DNA of 38,153 bases from Actinokineospora pegani. Its GTDB lineage: Bacteria; Actinomycetota; Actinomycetes; Mycobacteriales; Pseudonocardiaceae. The notes beneath the pieces were generated by a model. It was not told the origin of the DNA. It did no database searches and was given only the letters and a program-made list of their open reading frames with translations. This document shows positions 29,709 through 38,019 of the stretch, piece after piece. Each line of letters opens with the position of its first letter. Within the stretch, counting starts at the first letter, position 1. The position numbers and the translations under genes were made by a program. Where the stretch lies: the NCBI RefSeq assembly GCF_009745975.1, contig NZ_WHOL01000047.1, positions 1-38,153 on the forward strand, read 5' to 3'.

Positions 29709-31031
29709 TCACCGGTACTCGCGAAGGCGTTCGCGGATGCCGGTCGAGATCCCGGCCGCCGCGACGACCGCCAGCGCCCCCAGCCCGAGCGGCAGACCGG
29801 TGGTCAGCGCCCCCGCCCCGGAGGTCGCCGTGGCGAACTCGGTGCGCGCCGCCCGGATCGCCGAGTCCAGCGAGCTGTCGAGCTCGCCGAACGCCGTCGC
29901 GGCGCTGCGCGGGTCGGAGCCGATGGCGGCGAGGACCGCGTTCTCGTACTGTCCGGAGTCGTCGAGCTCGCGGATGCGCTGGTGGGCGGCCCGCCAGGCG
30001 TCGGCGTCGGCCATCGCCGCGGTGATCGGGTCGGTGCCCGCCATGTCCCGGGCCTGGCGCAGCAGGTTGGCCGGGCCGTCCCCGGTGAGGGTGTCGACCA
30101 GTTGTCCCCACTCGGCCTCGTAGCCGGGACCGTCGCCGCGCGCGACCAGGGTCAGCGTCTCGTCGGCGCGGCCCTTGAGCGCGTTGATCCGGGCGTGCAC
30201 GAGCACGTCGGCCTGCGCGGAGCCGGTGCGCTCGCCGTCGGCGACCTTCCCGGCCGCCAGGAACAGCACCGCCGAGGCCCAGACGACCCCGACCAGCACC
30301 GCGGCCGTCGCCACCGCCAGACCGACGTTGAGCAGCCGGTTCGTCTTGCGGGTCAGGTACACCTGCGCCCCGATGAGGGCGATCAGCAGCAGCAGCGCCA
30401 GCGCGGCGGGCGCCCAGGGGAACGAGCGGGCGTCGGCCTGCGCGGCCTTGAGCTGGTCGTAGTCGCCGGAGTAGAGGGCCTCGGCGGCGGGCAGGATCTT
30501 CGACCGCATCAGCCCGGACGCCTCGCGCAGGTAGGCCGCGCCCGCCGGGTAGCCCTGCCGGTTGTTGGCCCGCGCGGTCGCCACCAGTCCGGTGTAGACC
30601 GGGAGCTGGCGCGACAGGGTGCTCACGTGCCCGGCGGCGACCGGGTCCGAGCCCAGGTTGGCCGCCGCGTCGCCGATCGCGGCCCCGGCCTGGGCGATGT
30701 CGAGTTCGTAGCGCTCGCGCAGCGCGGCGGGCTCGACGCCACCGGACAGGAACGCGCTGGCCGCGACCGCGTCGGCGTCCGACAGCGACCGGAAGACCTG
30801 CTGGGCTGCGGCGGCCAGCGGCTCGCGCTGCTCGACGAGGTCGCCGAGGGTGTCCTGCTTGGTCTGCGCGGTCAGCGCGGAGACCAGCCCCGCGGCCACG
30901 GTGAGCGCGACCAGCACGGCCCAGACGACCGACAGCCTGCCCGGCGTCGTGGTCGCCGACCGGCCCGCCCGGCGCAGCGCGGAGGGGGCGTCGCCCGCAG
31001 GCGGCGCCGTGGTCACCATCGGCTGGCCCAT
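29709..31031 (-). CDS. glnX: GlnX-type membrane sensor protein
   Basis: A 440-residue integral membrane protein. The visible order is a short cytosolic N-terminus and TM1 (LSVVWAVLVALTVAAGLVSAL, ~33-53). A ~140-residue extracellular four-helix-like domain follows, then TM2-TM3 (APAALALLLLIALIGAQVYL; LNVGLAVATAAVLVGVVWASAVLFLA). A second helical domain precedes TM4 near the C-terminus (LPLGLGALAVVAAAGISTGI), before a short basic tail. This architecture and its position before glnH and pknG match mycobacterial GlnX (Rv0412c), which links GlnH to PknG. Start as shown (MGQPMVTTAPPAGD) gives the expected cytosolic leader. First gene of the three-gene unit, with a 144-nt untranslated gap upstream holding its probable promoter. 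Confidence 0.92.
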   Translation of the reverse strand: MGQPMVTTAPPAGDAPSALRRAGRSATTTPGRLSVVWAVLVALTVAAGLVSALTAQTKQDTLGDLVEQREPLAAAAQQVFRSLSDADAVAASAFLSGGVEPAALRERYELDIAQAGAAIGDAAANLGSDPVAAGHVSTLSRQLPVYTGLVATARANNRQGYPAGAAYLREASGLMRSKILPAAEALYSGDYDQLKAAQADARSFPWAPAALALLLLIALIGAQVYLTRKTNRLLNVGLAVATAAVLVGVVWASAVLFLAAGKVADGERTGSAQADVLVHARINALKGRADETLTLVARGDGPGYEAEWGQLVDTLTGDGPANLLRQARDMAGTDPITAAMADADAWRAAHQRIRELDDSGQYENAVLAAIGSDPRSAATAFGELDSSLDSAIRAARTEFATATSGAGALTTGLPLGLGALAVVAAAGISTGIRERLREYR

Positions 31032-31175
31032 GGTCGGGAAGTCAACCGCACCCCGGCCCCGGGCACGCGCGGAGCACCCGAGCGGTTACCCGGCCGTGAC
31101 GCGGGAGCGGTGAGCACGCAGCCGAACCTAGTGGACCGGTGTGCCCCGATCCACAACGCGCGCGGGCGCCCGCGG

Positions 31176-32357
31176 TTACCGCTGCGACCCCAGTTCGACG
31201 ATCGAGATCTCCGGGGGCGCGCCGACGCGCACCGGTGGGCCCCAGAACCCGGCCCCGTTCGTCACGTACAGCCACGTGTCGTCCACCCGCGATAGGCCCG
31301 ACACGGCTGGCTGCGCGGCGCCCACCAGGTAGTGGAAGGGCCACATCTGGCCGCCGTGGGTGTGGCCGGAGAGCTGGAGGTCGACGCCGCGCTGGGCGGC
31401 TTCGGCGACCTGGACGGGCTGGTGGGCCAGCAGGACGACCGGGGCGTCGGGGGCGCGGGAGTCCAGGGCGCGGTCGAGGTCGGGAGAGTCGTCGAAACCC
31501 GCGCCCGCCACGTCGGTGGTGCCCGCGAGCGTGAGGCGGCCGCCCGCGACGGCGGTGTTGGCGTTGCGCAGGTAGTGCATCCCGAGCCGTTCGAGTTCGG
31601 TGATCCACTGCTCGTGGCCGCTGTAGTACTCGTGGTTGCCGGTGACGAAGAATGTGCCCTCGCGCGAGACGAGGTCCCGCAGCGGGGCGGCGGCCTCGCC
31701 CAGGGTGGCCACGGTGCCGTCGGCCAGGTCGCCGACCATCGCCACCAGGTCCGGCTCGGTCTCGTTGATCATGCGGACGATGCGCTCGGTGTGCGCGCGG
31801 CCGGAGATCGGTCCCAGGTGGATGTCGGAGACGACCGCGATCCGGAAGCCGCGCAGCGGGTCGCCGCCGACCGGGACCGGCACCCGGCGCACCTGCGGCG
31901 GTCCCAGGGCGGAGACCGCGCCCGCGCCCACGATGCTCGCCGACGCCGCGCCCGCGACGACCGCGGCGCCCCTGGCCAGGAACAGGCGCCTGCCCTCGTT
32001 CACCGCGGGAGCCGGCTCGGTGTCGGGTTCGGTGTCGGGTTCGTCACTCCTGGGGTCCGGAGTGGACCGGACCCAGCCGCGCAGCGCCAGGCGGGGCAGT
32101 TCCAGGACCAGCAGCAGCACCAGCAGGTAGAAGAACACGGCCAGCCAGAGGTAGCCGGGCCAGGCGAACCAGGCCGCGACACCGGGGTCCACGGCCCGCG
32201 ACAGCGACAGCGTCGCCACCACCAGCACCGCGAAGAAGCCCAGGACGACGGTCCCGACCAGCCGCAGGCGGCCGGGGCGCGTGGTGTCCTTCACCAGCCG
32301 CTTCCACAGGTAGTAGTGCAGCAACACGACCAGGAGGCCGACGAAGGCGAAGAACAT
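31176..32357 (-). CDS. Membrane-anchored metallophosphoesterase (YkuE-like)
   Basis: A 393-residue protein. Three to four N-terminal membrane segments (~2-20, 33-52, 60-95) are followed by a linker with an Asp/Glu/Pro/Thr repeat (EPDTEPDTEPAP). A TAT/Tat-like or membrane stretch (RRLFLARGAAVVAGAASASIVGAGAV) precedes the calcineurin-like phosphoesterase domain. All dinuclear-metal motifs are present: VVSDIHLG, GDLADG, GNHEYY, LAHQP and SGHTHGGQ. YkuE-type enzymes act outside the cytoplasmic membrane on phosphoesters, possibly lipid-linked; substrate unknown. It starts 9 nt after the thioesterase gene and is the second gene of that pair. Confidence 0.92.
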   Translation of the reverse strand: MFFAFVGLLVVLLHYYLWKRLVKDTTRPGRLRLVGTVVLGFFAVLVVATLSLSRAVDPGVAAWFAWPGYLWLAVFFYLLVLLLVLELPRLALRGWVRSTPDPRSDEPDTEPDTEPAPAVNEGRRLFLARGAAVVAGAASASIVGAGAVSALGPPQVRRVPVPVGGDPLRGFRIAVVSDIHLGPISGRAHTERIVRMINETEPDLVAMVGDLADGTVATLGEAAAPLRDLVSREGTFFVTGNHEYYSGHEQWITELERLGMHYLRNANTAVAGGRLTLAGTTDVAGAGFDDSPDLDRALDSRAPDAPVVLLAHQPVQVAEAAQRGVDLQLSGHTHGGQMWPFHYLVGAAQPAVSGLSRVDDTWLYVTNGAGFWGPPVRVGAPPEISIVELGSQR

Positions 32358-32366
32358 GCCGCAAGA

Positions 32367-32948
32367 CTACGGATTCAGCTCGACCGACCGGCGGTTGAGC
32401 AGGGTCGGGTCCTTGGCGATCGCCCGCAGGTCCTCCGGCCGCCCGTTCTCCACGAAGTGGGTGAGCTGCACCTGGATGAACAGCGCGCGCGCCCGCACGG
32501 CCACGGTCCCGTCCTCGGCGTCGAGGCGGCCCTCGGCGGAGACGTAGACCTTGCGGCCCGCGACGCCGTCGAGGTGGGCGTCGATGAACAGCGTCGTGCC
32601 GACCGGGACCGGCCGGAGGAACTCCGTCTCGAGCTTGGCGGTCACCGCGGGCTTGCGCAGCAGGTTGCTCACCGCCGCGCCGAGGGCCTCGTCGAACGCG
32701 CAGGCGAGCAGGCCGCCGTGGGCCAGGCCGGGGGCGCCCTGGTGGGCGCGGGTGACGGTGAAGCGGGAGCGGATCGTGGTGCCCTCGCAGGCGGTGGTCC
32801 GGATGTGCAGACCCTGCTCGACCCGTTCGCCGCAGCCGAAGCAGTACGCGTAATGCGAGGGGAGGTCGGCGCCGGGGGCTGGGGCGTCCGGGTGGCGTTG
32901 CGGGGTTTCGGTCTCCACCGGCGGCCACGGCGTCGTGCTTCGACTCAT
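32367..32948 (-). CDS. PaaI-family hotdog thioesterase
   Basis: A ~193-residue acyl-CoA thioesterase-like protein. After a Pro-rich leader, CFGCGERVEQGLHIRT leads into the hotdog fold. The signature helix is GLAHGGLLACAFDEALGAAVS, carrying the catalytic Asp/Glu and substrate-binding His-Gly. It is followed by KPAVTAKLETEFLRPVPVG and the strands ending in RARALFIQV. An N-terminal CFGCG knuckle is common in actinobacterial members. ATG 32948 (MSRSTTPWPP) gives a sensible start; its ribosome site is weak. The metallophosphoesterase follows after 9 nt. A terminator-like hairpin separates it from the transporter gene upstream. Confidence 0.88.
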   Translation of the reverse strand: MSRSTTPWPPVETETPQRHPDAPAPGADLPSHYAYCFGCGERVEQGLHIRTTACEGTTIRSRFTVTRAHQGAPGLAHGGLLACAFDEALGAAVSNLLRKPAVTAKLETEFLRPVPVGTTLFIDAHLDGVAGRKVYVSAEGRLDAEDGTVAVRARALFIQVQLTHFVENGRPEDLRAIAKDPTLLNRRSVELNP

Positions 32949-33016
32949 TACCGGAGGGTAACCCGCGCGGGCCGCGCACCCCAGTTGACCGGGTGTGCAC
33001 TGACCGCCCGGGACCC

Positions 33017-33048
33017 CGTCCACGGCCCCCATGCTGGGGCCGTGGACG
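33017..33048 (-). terminator. Hairpin terminator after the MFS gene
   Basis: Perfect 13-bp stem CGTCCACGGCCCC / GGGGCCGTGGACG with a 6-nt loop, between the MFS stop codon (33136) and the thioesterase start (32948). No U-tract is obvious. Confidence 0.6.
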
Positions 33049-33135
33049 AGGACAACGGGGCCGGCAACATCACCGACATCGCAGCCGCCGTGCGCCGCTG
33101 CTCAGAGCTGGCCGACGCACTGGCCGGCTTGGTGC

Positions 33136-34488
33136 TCAGCGCGCCGCGAGCTCCGGGGCCTGCGTGCTGGAGGTGACGTTGCGCAGTGAGCGCCCCGCCG
33201 TCTCCGGCAGCAGGAAGATCGGCACGGCGGCGATGACCGCGGCCCCCATCAGGTAGTAGGCGGGGATCAGTTGGTCGCCGGTGTCGGCCACCAGTTTCGT
33301 GACGATGTACGGGGCGGTGCCCGCGAACAGCGCCGTGGACAGGTTGTAGCCGATCGCGAACGCCCCGTACCGGACCTCGGTGGGGAACATCGCGGGCAGC
33401 ACCGACGGGATGGTGGCCAGCAGGAACACCAGCAGCACGCCGATGATGGCCAGGCCCGCGGTCAGCAGCGCCGAGTTGCCGCTGTCCATGAGCTGGAACG
33501 CCGGGATCGGCAGGATGATGAACCCGGCGCAGGACGCGTAGAGCAGGGGTTTTCGGCCGATCTTGTCCGACAGGGCGCCGATCGGCGTGATGATCACCAT
33601 CATCCCCAGGATGACTCCCATGATGACGAACAGCGGGGTCCTGCCCTCGAGCCCCAGCGCGTTGGTCAGGTAGCTCTCCATGTAGGTCAACATCACGTAG
33701 TCGGCGACGTTGAGCAGCACGATGTAGCCGATGAGGTGCAGGATGCCGCGCCACTGGGTGCGCAGCACGGTCTTGAGCGGCGAGGCCTCCACCGTGTTCT
33801 TGGCCGCTGCCTCGCGGAACAGCGGCGTGTCCTCGAGCTTCGTCCGCAGGTAGAGCCCGACCAGGCCCAGCGGCCCGGCGAGCAGGAACGGGATGCGCCA
33901 GCCCCAGGACTGCATGGCGTCGTCGCCGACGATGACGGTGGTCGCGGTGACCATCCCGGCGCCGAGGAAGAAGCCGGTCAGCGTGCCGAACTCCAGCCAG
34001 CTTCCCAGGAAGCCGCGCCTGCGGTCGGGCGCGTACTCGGCGATGAACGTCGCCGCCCCGCCGTACTCGCCGCCCGCCGAGAAGCCCTGCACCAGTCGCG
34101 CCAGCACCACCAGGATCGGCGCGAGCACCCCCGCCGTGGCGAACGACGGGAACAGGCCGATCGCGAACGTCGACCCCGACATCAGGATGATCGTCGTCGC
34201 GAGGACCTTCTGCCTGCCGATCCGGTCGCCGAGCGGGCCGAACACGAACCCGCCGAACGGCCTGGCCAGGAAGGCGACCGCCAGCACCGCGAAGGTGCCC
34301 AGGACGTTGTCGGTCGGGTTCTCGGCGTTGAAGAACACCGCTCCGAGAATCGCGGGCATGAACCCGAAGACCCCGAAGTCGTACCACTCGATTGTGTTGC
34401 CCATCGCGGACGCGGCGACGGCTCTGCGCACCGCGCGCTGGTCGGGCTCCTGTTGATCTCTGTTCGCTTGTGTCCCCGAATCACTCAC
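33136..34488 (-). CDS. MFS transporter, ProP/metabolite:H+ symporter family
   Basis: A 450-residue, 12-helix secondary transporter. The family marker near the N-terminus is AVAASAMGNTIEWYDFGVFGF. MFS motif A-like loops follow (FGPLGDRIGRQKVLATTIILM and, in the second half, GALSDKIGRKPLLYASC), plus RLVQGFSAGGEYGGAATFIAEYA, typical of ProP-like symporters. ProP relatives take up osmolytes (proline, betaine) or di/tricarboxylates; the substrate cannot be told from sequence. The GTG start at 34488 has no strong ribosome site; the family core begins ~25 residues later, so an internal start is possible. Ends at a hairpin. Confidence 0.93.
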   Translation of the reverse strand: MSDSGTQANRDQQEPDQRAVRRAVAASAMGNTIEWYDFGVFGFMPAILGAVFFNAENPTDNVLGTFAVLAVAFLARPFGGFVFGPLGDRIGRQKVLATTIILMSGSTFAIGLFPSFATAGVLAPILVVLARLVQGFSAGGEYGGAATFIAEYAPDRRRGFLGSWLEFGTLTGFFLGAGMVTATTVIVGDDAMQSWGWRIPFLLAGPLGLVGLYLRTKLEDTPLFREAAAKNTVEASPLKTVLRTQWRGILHLIGYIVLLNVADYVMLTYMESYLTNALGLEGRTPLFVIMGVILGMMVIITPIGALSDKIGRKPLLYASCAGFIILPIPAFQLMDSGNSALLTAGLAIIGVLLVFLLATIPSVLPAMFPTEVRYGAFAIGYNLSTALFAGTAPYIVTKLVADTGDQLIPAYYLMGAAVIAAVPIFLLPETAGRSLRNVTSSTQAPELAAR

Positions 34489-34534
34489 CGATCGACCATA
34501 GCCCGCTGCCTTTGCGATCGCTGACGTTCATTTT

Positions 34535-34554
34535 CAAAGTCATCAACCTGTCAA
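34535..34554 (-). promoter_or_regulatory. Candidate promoter of the MFS gene
   Basis: A perfect -35 hexamer TTGACA (minus strand, 34554-34549) lies in the 241-nt gap between the transporter and the WXG-type operon. The downstream A/T-rich stretch (GAAAAT) is a poor -10 match, so this is tentative. Confidence 0.25.
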
Positions 34555-34729
34555 GATCCCCTGTTCGGCCAGCGGTATTCAGTCGCCGCGCTTGCCCGCC
34601 TGAGCCCGCCATGTGCTCACCTGTGCACAAAGACGGGCCCAGGGGTGGAACCGGCGAGCCGGTCACGCCACTCTGTTACCCGACGGAGGCCGGGCCAGGG
34701 GGAACTCCCCACCGGCGGCGGGAGGGAAC

Positions 34730-35200
34730 ATGTCGCAGCGGGTGCGCACCATGCGGGGTGCGGAGAACCTGGCCGAGGACCGCCGGGTGCGCCGTCCCGA
34801 TGGCGCGTTCGGGCAGGAGGACGTGCGTCCGGGCGTGCGCGGCGACCACCAGGTCCGGGGCGAGGACATGGACGGGGTCGAGTTCGACCCCGAGCGGCTG
34901 CGCGCGGTCGAGGCCGAGCTGGGCAGGCTGCGGGAGGACCTGGTCGGCCAGCTCCGGCACGCGGTGGCCCTGTCCGACCCCCTCGACGACGGCAGCGGCC
35001 CGGTCGCGGGCCCGATGCGCCAGTCCTTCCTCAACCGCGCCGACGACCAGGGCGGCGTCGTCGCCGCGCTGCTGGACTACATCGACGAGATCGACGAGGT
35101 CCGGGCCTCGATGCGGCAGACCCTGGCCACCTACACCGCCACCGACGAACAGGCCGCCCAGGCGTTCCGCGACCTCGACCTGCCCGCGCAGGAGGCGTGA
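34730..35200 (+). CDS. Type VII secretion-associated-like small helical protein
   Basis: A 156-residue protein opening an overlapping five-gene chain. Residues 1-~45 are charged and probably disordered. From MDGVEFDPERLRAVEAELGRL onward it forms the heptad-rich helical hairpin typical of actinobacterial WXG100-neighbour proteins, with a central turn around DDGSGPVAGPMRQSF and a second helix LLDYIDEIDEVRASMRQTLATY. There is no WxG motif itself. ATG 34730 is favoured by GGAGGG 3 nt before it; ATG 34869, where the family-like part starts, is a serious alternative. Its TGA shares its A with the next ATG. Function inferred only from company and fold. Confidence 0.75.
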   Translation: MSQRVRTMRGAENLAEDRRVRRPDGAFGQEDVRPGVRGDHQVRGEDMDGVEFDPERLRAVEAELGRLREDLVGQLRHAVALSDPLDDGSGPVAGPMRQSFLNRADDQGGVVAALLDYIDEIDEVRASMRQTLATYTATDEQAAQAFRDLDLPAQEA

Positions 35201-36447
35201 TGCGCTACAACCCCGACCGCAAGCGCGAGTACTGGCGCGACTCGCACGACATGTCGCACACCGAGCGGCACAACGCCAAGCGGCGCAGGCGCTTGCGGAA
35301 GCAGAACAAGGAAGCGCACGACTTCCGCCAGATCCGCTGGGAGGCCTACACCCACGCCGACCTCTACAACATGGTCATGGCGGCCAAGCCGGAGCAGATG
35401 GCCGACCGCGCCTGGCAGTGGAAGCGGCTCTCCGAGCAGATCAACCAGACCACCAGCTCGGTCAACAAGGCGATGACCTCGCTGGTGCAGACCTGGCGCG
35501 GCCCGGCGGCCGTGCGCGCGGCGGAGTCCAACACCCGGCTGACCCAGTGGGCCGACGAGGCCGGGCACACAGCGGCCAGGGTCGGCGCGGGAATGTCCGA
35601 CTACGCCACCACCGTGCACTGGGCCCAGCAGCGGATGCCCGACCCGGTGTTCTACTACGCCGAGAAGCACTTCATGGCCGGCTACGACGTCAAGGTCGGC
35701 AACGACCCGGCAGGCGCCCTGCTGCTCAAGCAGCTCACCGACGACCAGGCCCCCAAGGTGGAGCAGCGCGACCAGGCCACCGCCGAGGCGGTCCGGGTGA
35801 TGCGCCAGTACGGCGGCCGGAGCCAGGACGTCTCGGACAACCTGCCCCAGTTCGCCGAGCAGCAGCCCGCCCCGCCCAGGCCGCCGGTCGAGTTCAAGCC
35901 CCGGCCGCTGCCGCCCACGCAGCTCCCCCGCGTCCCGGTCGACCCCGTCGTCCCGGTGTCCCCGGTCCTGCCTACCCCGGTCCTGCCGACGAGCCCGGAC
36001 GGCAACGACACCACCACTCCCGGCGGCTACGTGCCCGGTGGACCCGGCTCTCCCCAGGGCCCCGGTGGCACCGGCTACGGCCCCGGGGGCGTTCCCGGCG
36101 CGGGCGGCGGGTTCGGTCCTGGTGGCGCAGACGGCTCCCGCGGTCCCGGCGGCCCCAGCGTTGGCGCGTTCGGCGCAGGTGGTGCGGGCGGACCGGCTGA
36201 GGCTGGTGCTGGTCGCGGCGTGGGCGCCGGAGCGGGGGCGGGTGCGGGCGCGCTCGGCCGGGGGGTGCCCGGCGCGATGGCCGCTGAGTCGGCCGCCGCG
36301 CGTGGCGGCGCCGGGATGATGGGTGGCATGGGTGCGGGCGCCGGCGCGCGCGGCGACGAGGACACCGAGCACGAGAACAAGTACGCCGAGCCCAACGACT
36401 TCTTCGACGACCTGCCCCCGGCCTACCCGTCGGTCTTCGGCGCGTGA
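35200..36447 (+). CDS. PPE/WXG100-like protein with long Gly/Pro-rich tail
   Basis: A 415-residue protein. Residues 1-~50 are basic (KRRRRLRKQNK). Residues ~50-200 form a helical bundle with a WxG turn (LVQTWRGPAAVRAAESN) and the preceding QINQTTSSVNKAM helix, as in WXG100/PPE proteins. Residues ~225-260 are Pro/Val-rich (PVVPVSPVLPTPVLPTSP). Residues ~265-375 are a Gly/Ala/Pro-rich low-complexity tail. An acidic terminus YAEPNDFFDDLPPAYPSVFGA follows. PPE-like proteins with such tails are usually ESX substrates or surface proteins; the acidic tail could carry a secretion signal. Translation is coupled to the preceding gene (TGATG, GGAGG site). Confidence 0.8.
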   Translation: MRYNPDRKREYWRDSHDMSHTERHNAKRRRRLRKQNKEAHDFRQIRWEAYTHADLYNMVMAAKPEQMADRAWQWKRLSEQINQTTSSVNKAMTSLVQTWRGPAAVRAAESNTRLTQWADEAGHTAARVGAGMSDYATTVHWAQQRMPDPVFYYAEKHFMAGYDVKVGNDPAGALLLKQLTDDQAPKVEQRDQATAEAVRVMRQYGGRSQDVSDNLPQFAEQQPAPPRPPVEFKPRPLPPTQLPRVPVDPVVPVSPVLPTPVLPTSPDGNDTTTPGGYVPGGPGSPQGPGGTGYGPGGVPGAGGGFGPGGADGSRGPGGPSVGAFGAGGAGGPAEAGAGRGVGAGAGAGAGALGRGVPGAMAAESAAARGGAGMMGGMGAGAGARGDEDTEHENKYAEPNDFFDDLPPAYPSVFGA

Positions 36448-36731
36448 GCGGCTACGCCGCCGACACCGGGGCCCTCGACGGCGCGGCCACCCGGCTTCGC
36501 GCCACCGCCGACGCCCTCGCCGAGGTGACCGTCGACCCGGCCCTGGCACCGCTGGCGGGCCCGCCACGGCTCGCGGGCGCGCTGGCGGCGTTCACCGAGG
36601 ACACCCGCGCCGCCCTGACCTCGACGACCACCACCCTGGCCGACGCGGCGACGGCCCTCGCGGCAGCGGGCGCGGCCTACGCCGAGACCGAGGCGGAGGC
36701 CACCGCGGCCTTCCGCGGCCACCTGCGGTGA
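36444..36731 (+). CDS. WXG100-sized helical protein
   Basis: A 95-residue, almost entirely helical protein rich in Ala/Thr (GALDGAATRLRATADALAEV; RAALTSTTTTLADAATALAAAG), ending in a helix YAETEAEATAAFRGHLR. The size and two-helix pattern match ESX WXG100-family partners, and the terminal Y-x-x-x-E (YAETE) fits the general secretion motif YxxxD/E, but there is no clear WxG turn. The GTG start overlaps the previous TGA (GTGA) and its own end overlaps the next gene in the same way, so it is probably made in stoichiometric amounts with its neighbours. Export is inferred. Confidence 0.78.
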   Translation: MSGYAADTGALDGAATRLRATADALAEVTVDPALAPLAGPPRLAGALAAFTEDTRAALTSTTTTLADAATALAAAGAAYAETEAEATAAFRGHLR

Positions 36732-37495
36732 CCGCCCGCTACCGGGGCCTGGGCTTCGACCCCGTGCCCGGCGACCCGGACGCCGCCGGGACGGCCGCGG
36801 CCGGGTTCGGCACGGCCGCCGACGCGCTGACCCAGGTCGACCCGGCCGTGCGCCGGGCGCGGGAGGCCGCCGCGGGCTGGTCCGGCCCGGCCGCCGAGCG
36901 GTTCGGGACAGCGCTCGACCGGGTGCCCGCCGACGCCGAGGCGCGCGCCGACCGGCTGCGCGCGGCCGCCGAGGTCCTGAGCGCCTGGGCGGGCAGGGTG
37001 GCCGACCACCGGCGGCGCGCCGACGACCTCGACGCGCGGGCCGCCGCGCTGCGCCGCGGGCTCGCCGCCGCTGAGGACGACGTGCACAGCGCGCGCAACG
37101 CCCTCGACCTGGCCTCGACCCCGACGGCGGCGACCGCGGCGGGGATGGAGCACGCGGCGGCCGAGTCGGCGCTGGCAGGCCTGGAGGACGAGCTCGCGCG
37201 GGTCATCGCCGCGGCCAGGGACCTCGAACGCGAGCACACCGCGGCCGCGACCGCGGCGGCCGACGAGCTGGACGCGCTGCGCGACGTCGTCGCCGTCGAG
37301 CGGCCCGCGCCGGAGCGGGCCATCGCGTCCGCTGTGGACGCCGTCTCCGGCGTGACCGCGACGATGGCCCGGCTGCTGTCGCGCGGGGGCGGCGGCGAGC
37401 GGGTCCCCGGCGCGGCGGCGGCGTTCGCTGGCGCGCTCGTCCCCGCGCAGACCAGCCGGGAGACGATCGTCGTCCTCGAGGACCCCCGCCGGTGA
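36728..37495 (+). CDS. Coiled-coil WXG-like protein
   Basis: A 255-residue helical protein. Near residue 48 is a WxG-like turn (GWSGPAAERFGTAL) between two helices. Long Ala/Glu/Arg coiled coils follow (RADRLRAAAEVLSAWAGRV; RRADDLDARAAALRRGLAAA; LAGLEDELARVIAAARDLERE). The last ~60 residues are less regular and end in ETIVVLEDPRR. The pattern resembles actinobacterial T7SS-associated 'putative toxin-immunity/EspA-like' helical proteins, but no toxin domain is present. GTG start overlaps the upstream stop by 4 nt; the TGA overlaps the next GTG. No signal peptide is seen, consistent with type VII rather than Sec export, if exported. Confidence 0.75.
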   Translation: MTARYRGLGFDPVPGDPDAAGTAAAGFGTAADALTQVDPAVRRAREAAAGWSGPAAERFGTALDRVPADAEARADRLRAAAEVLSAWAGRVADHRRRADDLDARAAALRRGLAAAEDDVHSARNALDLASTPTAATAAGMEHAAAESALAGLEDELARVIAAARDLEREHTAAATAAADELDALRDVVAVERPAPERAIASAVDAVSGVTATMARLLSRGGGGERVPGAAAAFAGALVPAQTSRETIVVLEDPRR

Positions 37496-38019
37496 GGCTC
37501 GCCGCGGTGCCGGGCGTGACCCCGGTGTCCCTCGCCTCGCCCGAGCGCACCGCCGAGGAGCTGGCCGCGCTGATGGTGCGCGCCAGGGGACCGGAGTCCG
37601 CGCACGACCCGGGGGTGGCGCAGTCGGCGGAGGAGGCCGCCGCGCTCGCGCACGCCAACGGCGCCGGACTCGTCGCGCTCGTGGAGCACGCCAACGCCGA
37701 CCCCGCCGTCCTGGTCGCCCTGGTCGTGGTGGTCGACGCGCCGCACGGCCCGGACGCGGCCGCGGAGCTGCGCGAGCACCTGGAGGCCTCGGCCGGTCCG
37801 GACATCCAGGACGTGACCGAGTCGGCGACCGAGCGCGGGCACCCCGTGGTGATCGCCGACCGCATCCCCGCGGGCGAGCCGGGCTGCCAACTGCAAGCCG
37901 TGGTGGTCGAGCCGGGGGGCCGCAGGCTCGCCGTGTTCACCCTGCACTCGGTCTCCGGGCGCGGGTGGCTGGACCTGGCGGCGCTGCTCGGCCGTCTGGT
38001 GTCCTCAGTGGACTTTTAG
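37492..38019 (+). CDS. Unrecognised 175-residue protein ending the WXG-type operon
   Basis: The family is not recognised. It is a compact alpha/beta protein. A helical N-terminus (SPERTAEELAALMVRARG) leads to strands LVALVEHANADPAVLVALVVVVDAP, then PVVIADRIPAG, and a C-terminal strand pair CQLQAVVVEPGGRRLAVFTLHS. There is a closing helix LDLAALLGRLVSSV. The layout is reminiscent of small actinobacterial chaperone-like or EspG-like folds, but I cannot claim homology. GTG start overlaps the preceding TGA (GTGA). It is the last gene of the five-gene chain; its end overlaps a convergent gene by 15 nt. Confidence 0.72.
   Translation: MRLAAVPGVTPVSLASPERTAEELAALMVRARGPESAHDPGVAQSAEEAAALAHANGAGLVALVEHANADPAVLVALVVVVDAPHGPDAAAELREHLEASAGPDIQDVTESATERGHPVVIADRIPAGEPGCQLQAVVVEPGGRRLAVFTLHSVSGRGWLDLAALLGRLVSSVDF

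Noticed and set aside
27991-30123. 710-codon plus-strand open frame opposite pknG/glnH
   Set aside because: Repetitive Gly/Leu/Trp content created by the Pro/Gln-rich pknG leader; no start signal and overlaps three well-supported genes.
33042-33176. Possible 44-codon plus-strand gene (start MDEDNGAGNITDIAAAV)
   Set aside because: Codon bias looks coding, but the start lies inside the terminator hairpin, there is no ribosome site, and the end overlaps the MFS coding sequence.
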